From: JABCYV01 sp963729325
GTDB taxonomy: Bacteria; Acidobacteriota; Terriglobia; Terriglobales; Acidobacteriaceae
DNA: 64,000 nt
NCBI GenBank assembly: GCA_963729325.1
Contig: CAVSNS010000033.1
Coordinates: 310,001 to 374,000 of the forward strand
Reading direction: 5' to 3'
Shown piece by piece: positions 48,162 to 58,404 of this stretch. The translations under genes and the position numbers were made by a program. Every line of letters starts with the position of its first letter. The first letter of the stretch is position 1. The notes beneath the pieces are model-generated. The model did not search any database. It saw only the letters and a list, made by a program, of their open reading frames with translations, and was not told the DNA's origin.

Positions 48162-49356
48162 ATGGCTGTTCAGGACGATGTTGTGATCATCTCCGGTTGC
48201 CGCACGCCGGTGGGAAAATTTCAGGGGAGCCTCTCGGATCTGAGCGCGACTCAACTTGGTGCGATCGTCGTGCGCGAGGCAGTCAAGCGCGCCAAACTCG
48301 ACCCCAAACTAGTGGATGAATGCATCATGGGGAACGTCGTTTCCGCCGGTCTGGGGCAGAATCCGGCGCGGCAGGCGGCATTGTTCGGAGGTATTCCTCC
48401 TGAAGTAGGTGCCATGACCGTCAACAAGGTTTGCGGCTCCGGACTGAAAGCGGTCGCGCTAGCAGCTCAAGCGATAGAAACCGGAAACAGTGCAATCGTG
48501 GTTGCGGGCGGCATGGAATCGATGACCAACGCGCCTTACCTTCTGCCGCAAGCGCGCAAGGGATATCGTCTGGGAAATGCGCAGATCGTCGACTCTATGG
48601 TGCACGATGGGCTTTGGGATATTTACAACGACTACCACATGGGAATCACCGGGGAGAATGTCGCGGAGAAATATGGGATCACCCGGGAAGAGCAGGATGA
48701 GTTTGCGGTGAACTCTCACCGGAAGGCGGTGGCCGCGATCAAGGAGTGCCGCTTCAAGTCGCAGATCGTTCCCGTGGAGTTGACGCCCAAGAAGAAGGGC
48801 GGCGGCTCCCGTGATTTTCGATAAGGACGAATCGCCCCGCGAAGATACAACCATCGAAACTTTGCGTGCTCTGAAGCCGGCATTCAAGAAGGACGGTACC
48901 GTGACGGCGGGCAACGCCCCGGGAGTCAACGACGGCGCAGCGGCAGTCGTGGTCACAAGTGCCAAGCGCGCCAAGGAACTCGGCGCGGAACCTATGGTCC
49001 GAATCGTGGCCCAGGCGACGAGCGGTATCGATCCCAAATGGGTTATGATGGCGCCCGTGAGTGCAGTTCGCAAAATTTGGGAAAAGACCGGATGGAAAAA
49101 CGAAGACGTAGACTTGTATGAACTGAACGAAGCGTTCTCGGTGCAAGCGCTGGGGGTGATGCGCGAGCTGAAACTCGACCCCGACAGAGTCAACGTGAAC
49201 GGCGGAGCGGTCGCAATCGGGCATCCTATCGGCGCCAGCGGTGCGCGCGTCCTGGTAACGCTCATCTATGAAATGATTCGTCGAGATGTGCATCGCGGCA
49301 TCGCGGCGCTTTGCCTGGGCGGCGGCAATGCCGTGGCGATGGCAGTCGAGCGGTAG
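48162..49356 (+). CDS. Acetyl-CoA acetyltransferase (thiolase), one frameshift
   Basis: ATG 48162 with AGGAG upstream (CAGGAGCACGAAGA). Nucleophilic Cys91 in NKVCGSGLKAV, GGMESMTNAPYLL, ELNEAFSVQALGVMRE, GGAVAIGHPIGASGARVLVTL (catalytic His) and the second Cys in ALCLGGGNAVAMAVER. The frame breaks near 48808 between VELTPKKKGG and VIFDKDESPREDTTIETL, probably one extra G. Repaired length about 398 residues, as for biosynthetic/degradative thiolases that condense or cleave acetoacetyl-CoA. A terminator follows at 49438. Confidence 0.93.
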
Positions 49357-49437
49357 CCTTACGACCACAATTCATCCGGTGTCACCACTTTCGAGATTTC
49401 TTGCACTCGTTCGTACGCCCTTCTTTCTAAAATTAAT

Positions 49438-49472
49438 GACGCCGGCCGCGCCTAAAAGGCCGGGCCGGCGTC
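49438..49472. terminator. Bidirectional terminator between thiolase and phosphoesterase
   Basis: Stem GACGCCGGCC (49438-49447) with GGCCGGCGTC (49463-49472); flanked by AAAATTAAT and AGTTTAAAG. The two genes converge on it. Confidence 0.7.
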
Positions 49473-49507
49473 AGTTTAAAGTAACGGGCAATTGTTGTCG
49501 GCGATCT

Positions 49508-51491
49508 CTATTTGGGGAACTGGAACATGTCAAAGAGATCGTCTAAAGCTGGGTTGTTGAGCGGCACATAAGGATTGCCGCTCGCGGCAACCGGGTTCGG
49601 GAAATTGTCCCGGCTCCGGCTGGTTAGCGGCTTCAAATTCCAATTCCGCTCGATGAATTTCAGAATTGAAACGTGGTCGGCGTAGCTGTGGTTGATGTGG
49701 CCGCCATTGGTGAAGGGCGAGACGATGATCAGCGGAATGCGTGGCCCGTCGCCGAAGAAGTCCAGCGGCTGGATGTAGCCGGAGTCGTAGTAACCACCGC
49801 CCTCGTCAAAGGTAATGAACAACGCGGTATCCGCCATCAGGTCGGGCTTGGCGGTCAGGTGATCGACGATGTTCTCCACCATGCCCTCGAAGAGGTCGAG
49901 CTTGGAGGACGCCGGGTGGCCGTCCAGCAGGCCGTCCGGTTTGACGTAGGACACTGCCGGTAACGTGTCATTATCGATGGCGGCGAAGAAATCCGTCGCA
50001 TCCTTGATATGAGTGGTGCGTTGGGCCGGGTTACCCATGATCGAGTTGGTGTAGGACTCGAAGTTGCAGATGTTGCAGTAAGCGGCGCCCACTAGCACGG
50101 TTGGATCGGTGCTGTCCGGATCGTGCTGGAGTTTAATCGCGGCGTTGTAGGCTCCGCCGTAGTAGGCCCAGGAGATGCCCTTCTCGTTGAGCGCGTCGCC
50201 GATTGTGCGGACATTGATCGGCGGAATGGAGCCGCCTTTGGCGATGCCGGCAGTGTCGACCGTGCCATCTGGCAGGAAGCCGGGCGAGTCATTATTGATC
50301 ATGTAGAAATGTCCTGGTACGCACTTGGGATTGGGAGCGATACGGGAGAGTTTTCAGGTAATCCCGGATCGGCTTGATGCCGGGCTGAGTCGGATTGCCG
50401 CACTCGGCGAAGTTGCCATCGAAAAGCAGGTCCACCGTGTAAACGTTGTCGGTGCCCGGGAGGGGATCGGGATTGGCGATGTGCGAAGGCGGCGTCGTTG
50501 GATGGCCATTGCCGTCGCTCCAAAAGATCGCATCGCCGGTGCCGAGCATCACGTGATTGGCGCCGGTGCCGCCCATGAACGATTGATGGAAATTGTCGCT
50601 CATGGTGTATTGGTCGGCCAGGCGCTTCAGGACGGGGACATCGCCAAGTTCGACGTTGTAGAACGCCATCGAATTGCTGCCACCGTTGTCGTCAATTGCC
50701 GGAGGATTGTCAAAGACCGAGTCGAGCTGATCAGTGTAGGTGGTGATCACGAAGGGATAAAGGTCGCTCAGGCAGCCGGAGGGGTTCTGCCGCGTGGCGT
50801 TGTTCATGCTGCAATCGGATTGTTGCCACATCTCGAACAGCCGGTGGGTTGTATCGCCGGTGTAGGAGTCGTAAGGGAGCCTCGCTCCCCTCAGTGGAAA
50901 CGGCCCACCTGGTAAGCTGTTGAAATTCTGGACTCGCGTATCCGGATCAGGCTGGACAAAGGTCTGCTTGAACTGGGTTGCTGCGCCGGTCGTCAACAGC
51001 CTTAGATCGTCGAGGTCCAAAGATGGCTCGACCGCTGCCAGCAGGGATGTCGGCGTACCTGGGGGGAAGGGCGGCTTGGTGGGCGCAAAGTTCAGGCTGG
51101 GCGATGGCAGGGTCTGATACGGCACCTTCTGATTCGGAGCCAGGCTGATGAAGTATTTTGAGTTGTATGGCGCGATGGCCTGGAATTGTCCCGCTTTCGA
51201 GAAATGTGGGCCAGGCGTGCCGTCAGCGTTGATGATCCCTTTGGACCGCAGGTTGGAGATTGAATCCGCGCTCCGCGGCACGTATGTCGCGAAAACGTGG
51301 TCGAAGGTGCGGTTCTCGCCGATGAGGACAATGACGTGCTGAATCGGCGTTGCGGTTGTCGGAGCGGCAGCGCTGCTGCCGGCATTGTTACTCTGGCCCA
51401 ACGCAGGGTTAGCGAACGACATGGACGCGACCAGAAACAAGCTGAGCGTCGCGCGCCTTCGCGACTTTCTTGGAACGGAAGTGTGTAACAT
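49508..51491 (-). CDS. Phospholipase C / acid phosphatase-like exported phosphoesterase, one frameshift
   Basis: ATG 51491 with GGAGGAATCC upstream; signal peptide ATLSLFLVASMSFANPALGQ. The family motif HVIVLIGENRTFDHVFATY opens the catalytic domain; FHQSFMGGTGANHVMLGTGD follows. The frame breaks near 50297, then PGHFYMINNDSPGFLPDGTVD, DALNEKGISWAYYGG, FITFDEGGGYYDSGYIQP and PLIIVSPFTNGGHINHSYADHVSILKFIERNW complete the metal site and fold. About 660 residues in all. It would hydrolyse phospholipids or phosphomonoesters outside the inner membrane. Confidence 0.85.
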
Positions 51492-51617
51492 GGATTCCTC
51501 CGGTAGGTAGGGGTTAGAGTGCGAGAAGGGTATCCGGCGCACGTTACGGATTCATTAACGTATCGTGAATGCCAGATGAATACTGTCCGTGGTCATCACT
51601 TCAAACACGACACACCC

Positions 51618-51739
51618 GCACACCATTGTGCGCATCAGGCGCCGCTGATTTATGAACTGATTCGGCGAACGTCAACAGCGGAATCGCAGCGCTTTGCCTG
51701 GGCGGCGGGAATGCTGTGGCGATAGCAGTAGAACGGTAG
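51618..51739 (+). pseudogene. 3' remnant of a second thiolase gene
   Basis: The stretch ending at TAG 51737-51739 reads GIAALCLGGGNAVAIAVER, the same as the intact thiolase end except Met to Ile, with most DNA differences at third codon positions. Upstream, in shifted frames, LIYELIRR and a GASGA-like piece correspond to the intact IGASGARVLVTLIYEMIRR region. Nothing of the first 350 residues is present. It has its own terminator downstream. It looks like the tail of a paralogue cut off by a rearrangement. Confidence 0.75.
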
Positions 51740-51744
51740 AAGTT

Positions 51745-51774
51745 CGGACCGAGAGCACCAGAGCCCTCGGTCCG
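51745..51774. terminator. Terminator hairpin after the thiolase remnant
   Basis: CGGACCGAG (51745-51753) with CTCGGTCCG (51766-51774), perfect 9-base stem; on the plus strand it is followed by CTTAAACTTT. Confidence 0.65.
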
Positions 51775-51783
51775 CTTAAACTT

Positions 51784-52233
51784 TCATTGATTTGAAACAC
51801 GGGTTTGCTGGAAAGCGACCGATTGCCAACTCCCGCCTTTCTTCACATAAACCCGAGTGAACATGACTTGGCCGCTGGTCTCTTTTCCCGCCAACGTCCC
51901 TTTGACATCAGCCTTACCGGTGACTATCGCTGTGTCGCCATACACGCGCACTTTCCCATCGGAAAGTTCGTTTGAGGTGAGCTTGGTCCGGCCAGTTTTG
52001 AATCCATTTACCATCTGCGACTTATCTGACATTTGGCCATACAAGTTGATGAACGTGTAGTCGTCGGCCGTCTGCTTTTCCATTGTCGCCACATCCCCTT
52101 TTACAGATGCGGCCGCGCGATCGGTTTCGAGCTTCTTCACTTCTTCTTCTGTGCTGGCGGCCCACGCCAAGCCGAGCAGCACGGTAAGAGACAAAACTAG
52201 TGCGACAGCGAACCCAGTGCATCTCCGGTTCAC
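51784..52233 (-). CDS. Exported NTF2-like (DUF4440) protein
   Basis: 149 residues. Signal peptide GFAVALVLSLTVLLGLAWA, then a helix (STEEEVKKLETDRAAASVKGDVATMEKQTADDYTFINLYGQMSDKSQMVNGFKTG) and the beta-sheet half with VRVYGDTAIVTGKADVKGT and VMFTRVYVKKGGSWQSVAFQQTRVS. This is the DUF4440/SnoaL-type cone fold, periplasmic here. The family has diverse small ligands and no catalytic residue set can be assigned. Intact. Confidence 0.82.
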   Translation of the reverse strand: MNRRCTGFAVALVLSLTVLLGLAWAASTEEEVKKLETDRAAASVKGDVATMEKQTADDYTFINLYGQMSDKSQMVNGFKTGRTKLTSNELSDGKVRVYGDTAIVTGKADVKGTLAGKETSGQVMFTRVYVKKGGSWQSVAFQQTRVSNQ

Positions 52234-52364
52234 GGAATTGCCTCCTTAGATTTTTCTACGAGATCAGTTTCTTGAGCCTTTTCGACGGTTACGGCGGAAC
52301 AGCTTAGGATGCCACGTCGGCATCGTCAAATTTTTGGGATATAGGCAGTCGACCCTTCGTGTCC

Positions 52365-53100
52365 TTACACGACAAATCCCCCACTAACGTTGATCGATTG
52401 GCCGGTGATCCAGCGCGCCGTCGGCGAACATAAGAAGACAACTGTGTCTGCAACCTCGTCGGCCTCCCCCAAACGTCCGAAAGGACTGCGGTCGATGGCG
52501 CGCTTCCGTACTTCCGGATTGGAGAAGTGTTCGGCGGTCATATCCGTTGTCACATAGCCTGGGGCAACGGCGTTCACACGAATTTTCCGGGGCGCTAGCT
52601 CCAGGGCCCAACTCTTAGTGAATGAATCCACCGCCGCCTTGGTGGCGCCGTACAAACTCCTCCCCGAACCGATCCCAACTCTTGCTGCAACCGAAGACAA
52701 GTTGACGATTCGAGCTCCGTCGCGCAGCAAAGGCAGGGCCGCTTGCGTCACCAGGAATATGGATCCAACGTTCACATCCAGCATCACTCGCAAATCGTCG
52801 GGTGAAGTCGCTCCGAGTGGAGTCTGTCCCCAGATGCCCGCATTGTTGACCAGAATATCGAGACGAAGTCCCGCCAGAGCCGTGAACATCGTTTCGATCG
52901 CGTCGGGCGATTGCAGATCAGCCTTTAGCAACTGTGGGGGACGGGGAAGTTCGCGCGCCACCGCCTGTGCTGCCGCTTCGTTGCGGTTGTAATGGAGCAG
53001 GATCTCCGCGCCTGCTTCCGCAAGACTAAGCACGATCGCCCCGGCCAATGCCGCGCGAGCCGCCAGTGACCAGCGCAGTTTGTCCTTCGAGAGCTCCCAT
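52365..53100 (-). CDS. SDR oxidoreductase (FabG-like), one frameshift
   Basis: The long frame misses its cofactor motif, but the motif is present upstream in another frame: MGALEGQTALVTGGSRGIGR from ATG 53100, breaking near 53045 and joining to AIVLSLAEAGAEILLHYNRNE. Then DILVNNAGIWGQT, IVNLSSVAARVGIG, YGATKAAVDSFTKSW (Tyr-x3-Lys) and the end ARWITGQSINVSGGFVV. About 245 residues. It starts 19 bases after the stop of the kinase gene, so it is probably co-transcribed with it. Substrate unknown. Confidence 0.85.
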
Positions 53101-53119
53101 TGTGGAACCGGAGTGGTGA

Positions 53120-55256
53120 TTATATCTGTGGATTTGATTGGATACTCGCCGTAGGCAATGTCACCGTAAACACTGCCCCTCCGCCGGGACCGGAAGCGGC
53201 TTCAACATTTCCTCCGTGCTCACGCAAGATCGCCTTACAGATGCTCAGCCCTAGGCCGGTGCCGCGGCCCGGCCGCTTGGTGGTATAGAAAGGATCGAAG
53301 ATATTGGGCAGAATGTCAGGCGGAATGCCGGGCCCATCATCTTGAAACGTAGCTGAGACTGAGCCGGCGCTTTTTTCGAGGCGAATGCGGAGAGTGCCGC
53401 GATCACGCACCTCGCGCATAGCTTGCTCCGCGTTCAGAATCAGATTCAGGAACACTTGCATCAATTGGTGGGGATCGCCTTCTACAGTGGGCAGCGACGG
53501 TGCCGGCAGAAAATCTGCGGTGATGTTGCTCTTGCGCAAGGAATAGGCGTGCAGATGCAGGGTCCGTTGAACCAGATCGCTGATGTTGATCGAGCTCTTG
53601 CCCGGAGCGGGTGGGCGAGAGAAATACATGAGGTTCTGCACGATATCGGCGGCGCGCCGCGCCTGCTGTTGCAGCATCACCAGTTGTTTTCGCATCGGCT
53701 CAGCGGCTTCACCTTCCTGCAGCAATTCAGCCACGCCCATGATGCTGGTTAAAGGATTGTTCAGTTCATGGGCAAAGCCACCGATCATTTGCCCCATCGC
53801 GGCCAGGCGTTCGCTTTGAATGATTTGTTGCTCCAGCTTTTTCTCGACGGTGATGTCGCGAACGGAAACGATCACCCCGCTTAATTTGCTTTCCGCGTCA
53901 TACAGCGGACTGGCATTGGCGCGCATGGTCCGCCAGCTTCCGTCGTGGTGGCGCGCGGCGTATTCGGTGAAGCCGAACATCTTGCGGCCCGCTATCACGT
54001 CACGGTAGAGGGCTACGAATTCCGGCGAGGGCTCCTGCACTTCTTCTACCTTCTTCCCCACCAGATCTTCCGGCCGGTAACCGAGCTGATCACGAATGCG
54101 CGAGCTGACAAAGCTGTAGCGTCCGTTCAGATCGATCACCAGGATGAGATCAGGGAAGCTTTCCAGGAGGTAGCGCTGGAATTCCTCTTGTCGGCGCAGC
54201 GTTCTTTCCATCTCACGCCGTTGCGTGACATCTACCAGCGTGCCCTGATAGCGGATGATCTTCCCCGCCGAGTCCCAAACGGCGCGTGAGGTATCGAGGA
54301 ACGTACCAACGCTTCCATCCTTGCGACGCAAGGTGATCTCTCGCGTGCGCTCGCTACCGCGATCGTCGGCGCTTCGTCCCAGCACCGAATTCTGGGTAGC
54401 ATCTGGGTTCAATGCGCTGGCTTCCAGCGGCTAGAAGTTCGTCTTTTCCTCCATATCCCAGCATCTGAACCAGCGCCGGGTTGGCCTCGAGCAGCTTGCC
54501 TTCTGGGGTGCTGAAGTAGACGCCTTCCTGCAGAGTTTCGAACAGTTCGGTGAAGCGCCTTTCCTTCTCACGCTCTTCAGTAACATCCCGGGCGAGCGTG
54601 CTAACTCCTACGACGTCATTGCCCTTTACGATGGCGTTCAATACGCAGTCGAAGTACAGCACTCGCGTGCTTTTCTTCAATCGGACGCGCACCACTCCTG
54701 ACCAGCGCCGCCGGTCGAGAAAACGGGACAGACCGGGTTCGATATCGGCGCGTTGCGGTTCTTCCAGGAATTCGTCCAATTTGTGTCCGACAATTTCCTG
54801 ATAGGAGATACCAAGCTGTTGCGTCATCCGCCGATTGACGGTTCGCACCGTGCCATCCAAAGAAGTGGCAAAGGCCACATCGTCGAAGGAGTCGATCAGT
54901 TCCTTGAAACTCCGTTGCGAGCGGGCGATGACTTGGCTGAGTTGGTCGAGTTGGTCGTCTGAGGGCGCGACCCCGCTGCGCTCCTGCAAGTCGTGGAGCA
55001 AGTGCTTGAGCTCGGAGACTTCCCGGCGACGGCCGTATACGTATGCTGCGAAGAGAACTGCCAATACCACCAATCCAATGGAGACCACTCCAAGGTGGTA
55101 AGGCAGATTTTCTAATCGCTCCCAGGAGAGAGCGGCAAACCCGGTGGCCAGCAGAACGAGAAATCCCAGCGCCAGACGCCAGAGGTGGGACTCTTCCTTC
55201 TCCAGGTGGCCTGGGGTGCGTCCTGGGCGCTCGGGTTGGTTTTCGTCGTCCGTCAT
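53120..55256 (-). CDS. Membrane-anchored multi-PAS histidine kinase, one frameshift
   Basis: From 55256: two membrane helices (LALGFLVLLATGFAALSW and LGVVSIGLVVLAVLFAAYVYG), a coiled coil, PAS 1 (LIDSFDDVAFATSLDGTVRTVNRRM), PAS 2 (LFETLQEGVYFSTPEGKLLEANPALVQMLGY, across the break near 54408), PAS 3 (LLESFPDLILVIDLNGRYSFVSSRIRDQLGYRPEDLVGK), H-box IGGFAHELNNPLTSIMGV, N-box LMQVFLNLILNAEQAM and G-boxes DDGPGIP and GTGLGLSICKAI. About 710 residues. No cognate response regulator is adjacent; the next gene is the SDR. The stimulus is unknown. Confidence 0.85.
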
Positions 55257-55402
55257 AACTTGCGCCCGGTTCTACTACTTTGGGGAGTTTATGTGATTGT
55301 GCAGCGTAGCCGAATCCTAGTCCACGTTGGGAGCGCAAACAATGAAAACTGGGCTGGGTAATTCAGTTCGTAAACGGAGTGCCGTCCGGTCGTCACTTGG
55401 CA

Positions 55403-55420
55403 TTGTGACGACCGTCACAA
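55403..55420. promoter_or_regulatory. CRP/FNR-family type operator upstream of comM
   Basis: TTGTGAC (55403-55409), GACC, GTCACAA (55414-55420): contains TGTGA-N6-TCACA, the exact CRP consensus half-sites and spacing. It lies in the divergent region between the kinase (start 55256) and comM (start 55527). A further TGTGA lies near 55446. Confidence 0.5.
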
Positions 55421-55526
55421 AGCCTTGGGGAGCCGCATCGCGTATTGTGATTAATTACCCAAATTGTCAGCCGCTTCCTTCGTCACGATAGCTGTGAAGA
55501 GTCTGTCAACTTGAAACACTGGACCG

Positions 55527-57076
55527 ATGCTCTATAAGACCCTGAGTGCCGCGGTGTATGGGGTTGACGCCAGCATCATCGAGGTCGAGGTCGACGTTTC
55601 CGGTATCAAGACGCCGGAGGATCACTTCCATACTGTTGGCCTGCCGGACGCAGCGGTGCGCGAGAGCCGCGACCGGGTCCGGGCGGCGTTAAAGAATTGC
55701 GGCTACGACATTCCTCCCACCCAGATCACCATTAATCTCGCGCCGGCCGACATCCGCAAAGAAGGCTCCGGATTCGACCTCCCCATGGCGCTGGGGATCT
55801 TGGGCGCTTACGGCGGCCTGAACAAGAAAGAGGTGCCGGACTGCCTTTTTGTTGGCGAACTATCATTGGACGGCGGTGTGCGCGGTGTGCGCGGAGCACT
55901 GCCTATCGCCATCGAGGCCCGAGGCAAGAAGATTCCCCGGCTGATTGTTCCCGAACTCAATGCCCGCGAAGCCGCTATGGTCGGAGGAGTTGAAGTTTAC
56001 CCGGTCCGGTCTTTGCTCGACGTCATTCGTTTCGTGAACACGGGCAACGGCGTGCTGCCACTCAAAGTGGACAGCGACATGCTCCTGAGCGAGGCCCAGC
56101 ACTTTGTAGTCGACTTCAAGGATGTCCGCGGTCAGCAATCCGCCAAGCGAGCTCTCGAAGTCGCCTGTGCCGGCGGTCATAACATACTCATGATTGGACC
56201 TCCGGGCTCAGGCAAGACCATGCTGGCCAAGCGCATGCCCACGATCCTGCCTCCATTTACCTTTGAAGAAGCGCTGGAGACCACGAAAATACATAGTGTC
56301 GCAGGCGTGCTTGATCCGGCGCTGGCTTGGTCGGCGTGCGCCCCTTCCGCTCGCCTCACCACACGATTTCTGATGCCGGCCTGATCGGGGGTGGCGCTGT
56401 GCCTCGTCCCGGCGAGGTTTCGCTCGCGCACAATGGCGTGCTATTTCTGGACGAATTACCCGAGTTTCCGCGCAACGTGCTGGAAGTCATGCGGCAGCCG
56501 CTGGAGGATGGCACGGTTTGCATCGCCCGCGCCGCCATGTCGCTGACCTTTCCCGCGCGCTTCATGCTGGCAGCCGCTATGAACCCTTGTCCGTGCGGTT
56601 ACTTCAACGATCGCTCACGGGAATGTCACTGTACGTCGCCGATGATCCAGCGTTACATGTCGAAGATTTCGGGGCCACTGCTGGATCGTATCGATATCCA
56701 TATTGACGTGCCCGCCGTGAACTACAAAGAGATGCGGTCCGGCTCCGAGCCAGAAAACTCCGCTAAGATTCGCGAACGCGTCATGCGCGCGCGGGAAATT
56801 CAACTGCGCAGATTTTCTGTCTGCTCACGCGACAAGCTCTACGGCAATGCCCAGATGGGCCCTCGCCACATTCGCACGTTCTGCGAACTCTCGGCCGACT
56901 GCGAACGTCTGCTGGAGCGCGCTATGGCCCAGCAGGGTCTGACCGCCCGTGCTCATGACCGCATTCTGAAAGTCGCCCGTACCATCGCCGATTTGGAGGG
57001 ATCTGGAGCGCTAGAGCCCAAGCACATCGCCGAGGCTATTCAATATCGGACCCTGGATCGGACGTTCTGGGCATAA
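55527..57076 (+). CDS. comM: ComM/YifB-family Mg-chelatase-like AAA+ ATPase, one frameshift
   Basis: N-terminal Lon-protease-like domain (VYGVDASIIEVEVDVS, HTVGLPDAAVRESRDRVRAALKNCGY, INLAPADIRKEGSGFDLPMALGIL), then AAA+ domain with Walker A IGPPGSGKTMLAKRMP. The frame breaks near 56325 (AGVLDPAL joins to GVRPFRSPHHTISDAGLIGGG). After it come Walker B GVLFLDELPEF, the Cys-rich ANPCPCGYFND zinc-like turn, and the C-terminal Mg_chelatase_C domain ending TIADLEGSGALEPKHIAEAIQYRTLDR. About 516 residues. A hexameric branch-migration helicase aiding integration of transformed DNA. Confidence 0.92.
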
Positions 57077-57079
57077 GGG

Positions 57080-57830
57080 GTGCACAGAGGGGAGCGGCCG
57101 ACAAGGCTGCGAATCTAGCAAGGTGAAAGTCCTTGTGCCGTCAATTGCCTGTATTCGGTCGGCTAGCATATCCGGTGCGTGCAGAGGCAACGAAGCACGT
57201 TCTGCCCGGATGTAAAAGTCTCGGCTGCCCTGCGGCAGGTTGCGCAGCGGTAGGAACGACCTGGGAGACGAGCAAACTCGGAGGCCTGAACATAAAGAAA
57301 TGTCTGCAGCCTCGAAAACACCCCCCGCGAGAAGTCGTATTCGCGGAGAGAAGCGGGAAGCCGACCCAGACCTCTCTGGGGGAAGGCCGATGACACGGAG
57401 GAAGAAACAGGTATACGCACTCCGTGGGACCGCCGTGGTAGGGGACCAAGCATCCGAGGAAAGATTGGCAGAGACAACGTCGGGAAGATCCCGGTGGCAG
57501 CAGGGGCTGGAAGCAACCTGCGAAGACTTCTTGCCCGAGGTTAAGGCCGAAGGAGAGAAGAGCCAGACGGGATTGGCGAATGAGTCCGTAGGAGCAATGA
57601 CCGAGGAGTAACGTTCTCGCAGGAGATGGTGTACCCGTCTCCCCAGTGGGGGGTAATACCGACATTGGGCAAAGGGACTCTGGGCACCTGGCGGCTCCAT
57701 CGAGCAGCGCGGCGGTCAGACACAGAGCTGGCGCAAAGCCGACGCGGCAATGGAACGAGGCTATGGGCAAACCGCGGAAGTCGGGGCGTATGCGGGCCAG
57801 CGCTTAAACCCTGCCAAGCTGGAAAGGCCT
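57080..57830 (+). ncRNA. Group-II-intron-like RNA, no reverse transcriptase
   Basis: Begins GTGCAC four bases after the comM stop, like the GUGYG 5' end of bacterial group II introns. It continues with GC-rich stem-loops, among them AGCAAGGTGAAAGTCCTTG near 57117-57135, which resembles a domain I element seen in these introns. Short frames exist (57240-57611 plus strand and several on the minus) but none has reverse transcriptase or maturase motifs, and no convincing domain V is found, so the 3' end is arbitrary. It is either an ORF-less or truncated intron or another structured RNA. Confidence 0.4.
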
Positions 57831-58404
57831 AGGGAGGACAAGCCAGGGCTTCAAACCGGACCCGGGAAATCTGGCCGTCCGGCATTATAGGGGGGCCTCG
57901 GGAAACGTGGCCATGGTGGAATTGTGAACCCACCTCGCAACCGAAAGGGCGAGGCTGGTAACCCTCCACCTGTAAGCCGGCGCGCCCGAGCTCTATCCCA
58001 ACCCCACTATCGCCCGCCCTTTCGCAAAAAGCGCGAAAAGGACGGGGCACCCAAGGTTGAATTTTGGGAATCTTCCCACGGCCTACTCTTCGGCGAAGGG
58101 CTGGGCCACCCGCCCCAGATCTCACCCTACACGCCAATAAATACTTGACCTGCCACCACTTTCCGGGTAGTGTAGGCAGTTCCACGGGCCATTTTAGCTG
58201 GATATCCGTCTGACGTACCTCCGCTATTAACCGGGCTAAATCCAGAAACAGAGAAACTTTCGGCCCAGGCGGAGCATCTATACGAGTAACCAGAGCTTTC
58301 CCGTACAACCCATCTGAATTGAGTTACTTAGGTCCTCTGGCCGGGAACAGCCTGCCGGAAAGATGGAATATGGGTGACTTGCTCAGGGATTAGGAGAAAG
58401 TCTA
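57831..58404. other. Intergenic region with REP-like hairpins and leader of the omega-like gene
   Basis: A hairpin near 58009-58050 (arms CCCG(C/T)CCTTT / AAAGGACGGG, ending GGGGCACCC) and a similar one near 58072-58115 (CTTCGGCGAAG core, ending GGGCCACCC) form a doublet. A promoter-like TTGACC (58145-58150), 17 bases, TAGTGT (58168-58173) follows, giving a leader of about 230 bases to the start at 58405. No protein gene is recognised. Confidence 0.45.

Noticed and set aside
51519..51725. 68-codon plus-strand frame ending ...FAWAAGMLWR
   Set aside because: It reads the thiolase remnant in the wrong frame; the correct frame gives ALCLGGGNAVAIAVER.
57141..57770. Several long minus-strand frames across the intron-like RNA
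   Set aside because: They have no family similarity, are Pro/Ser/Arg-rich and differ in frame; they are shadows of structured GC-rich RNA rather than genes.
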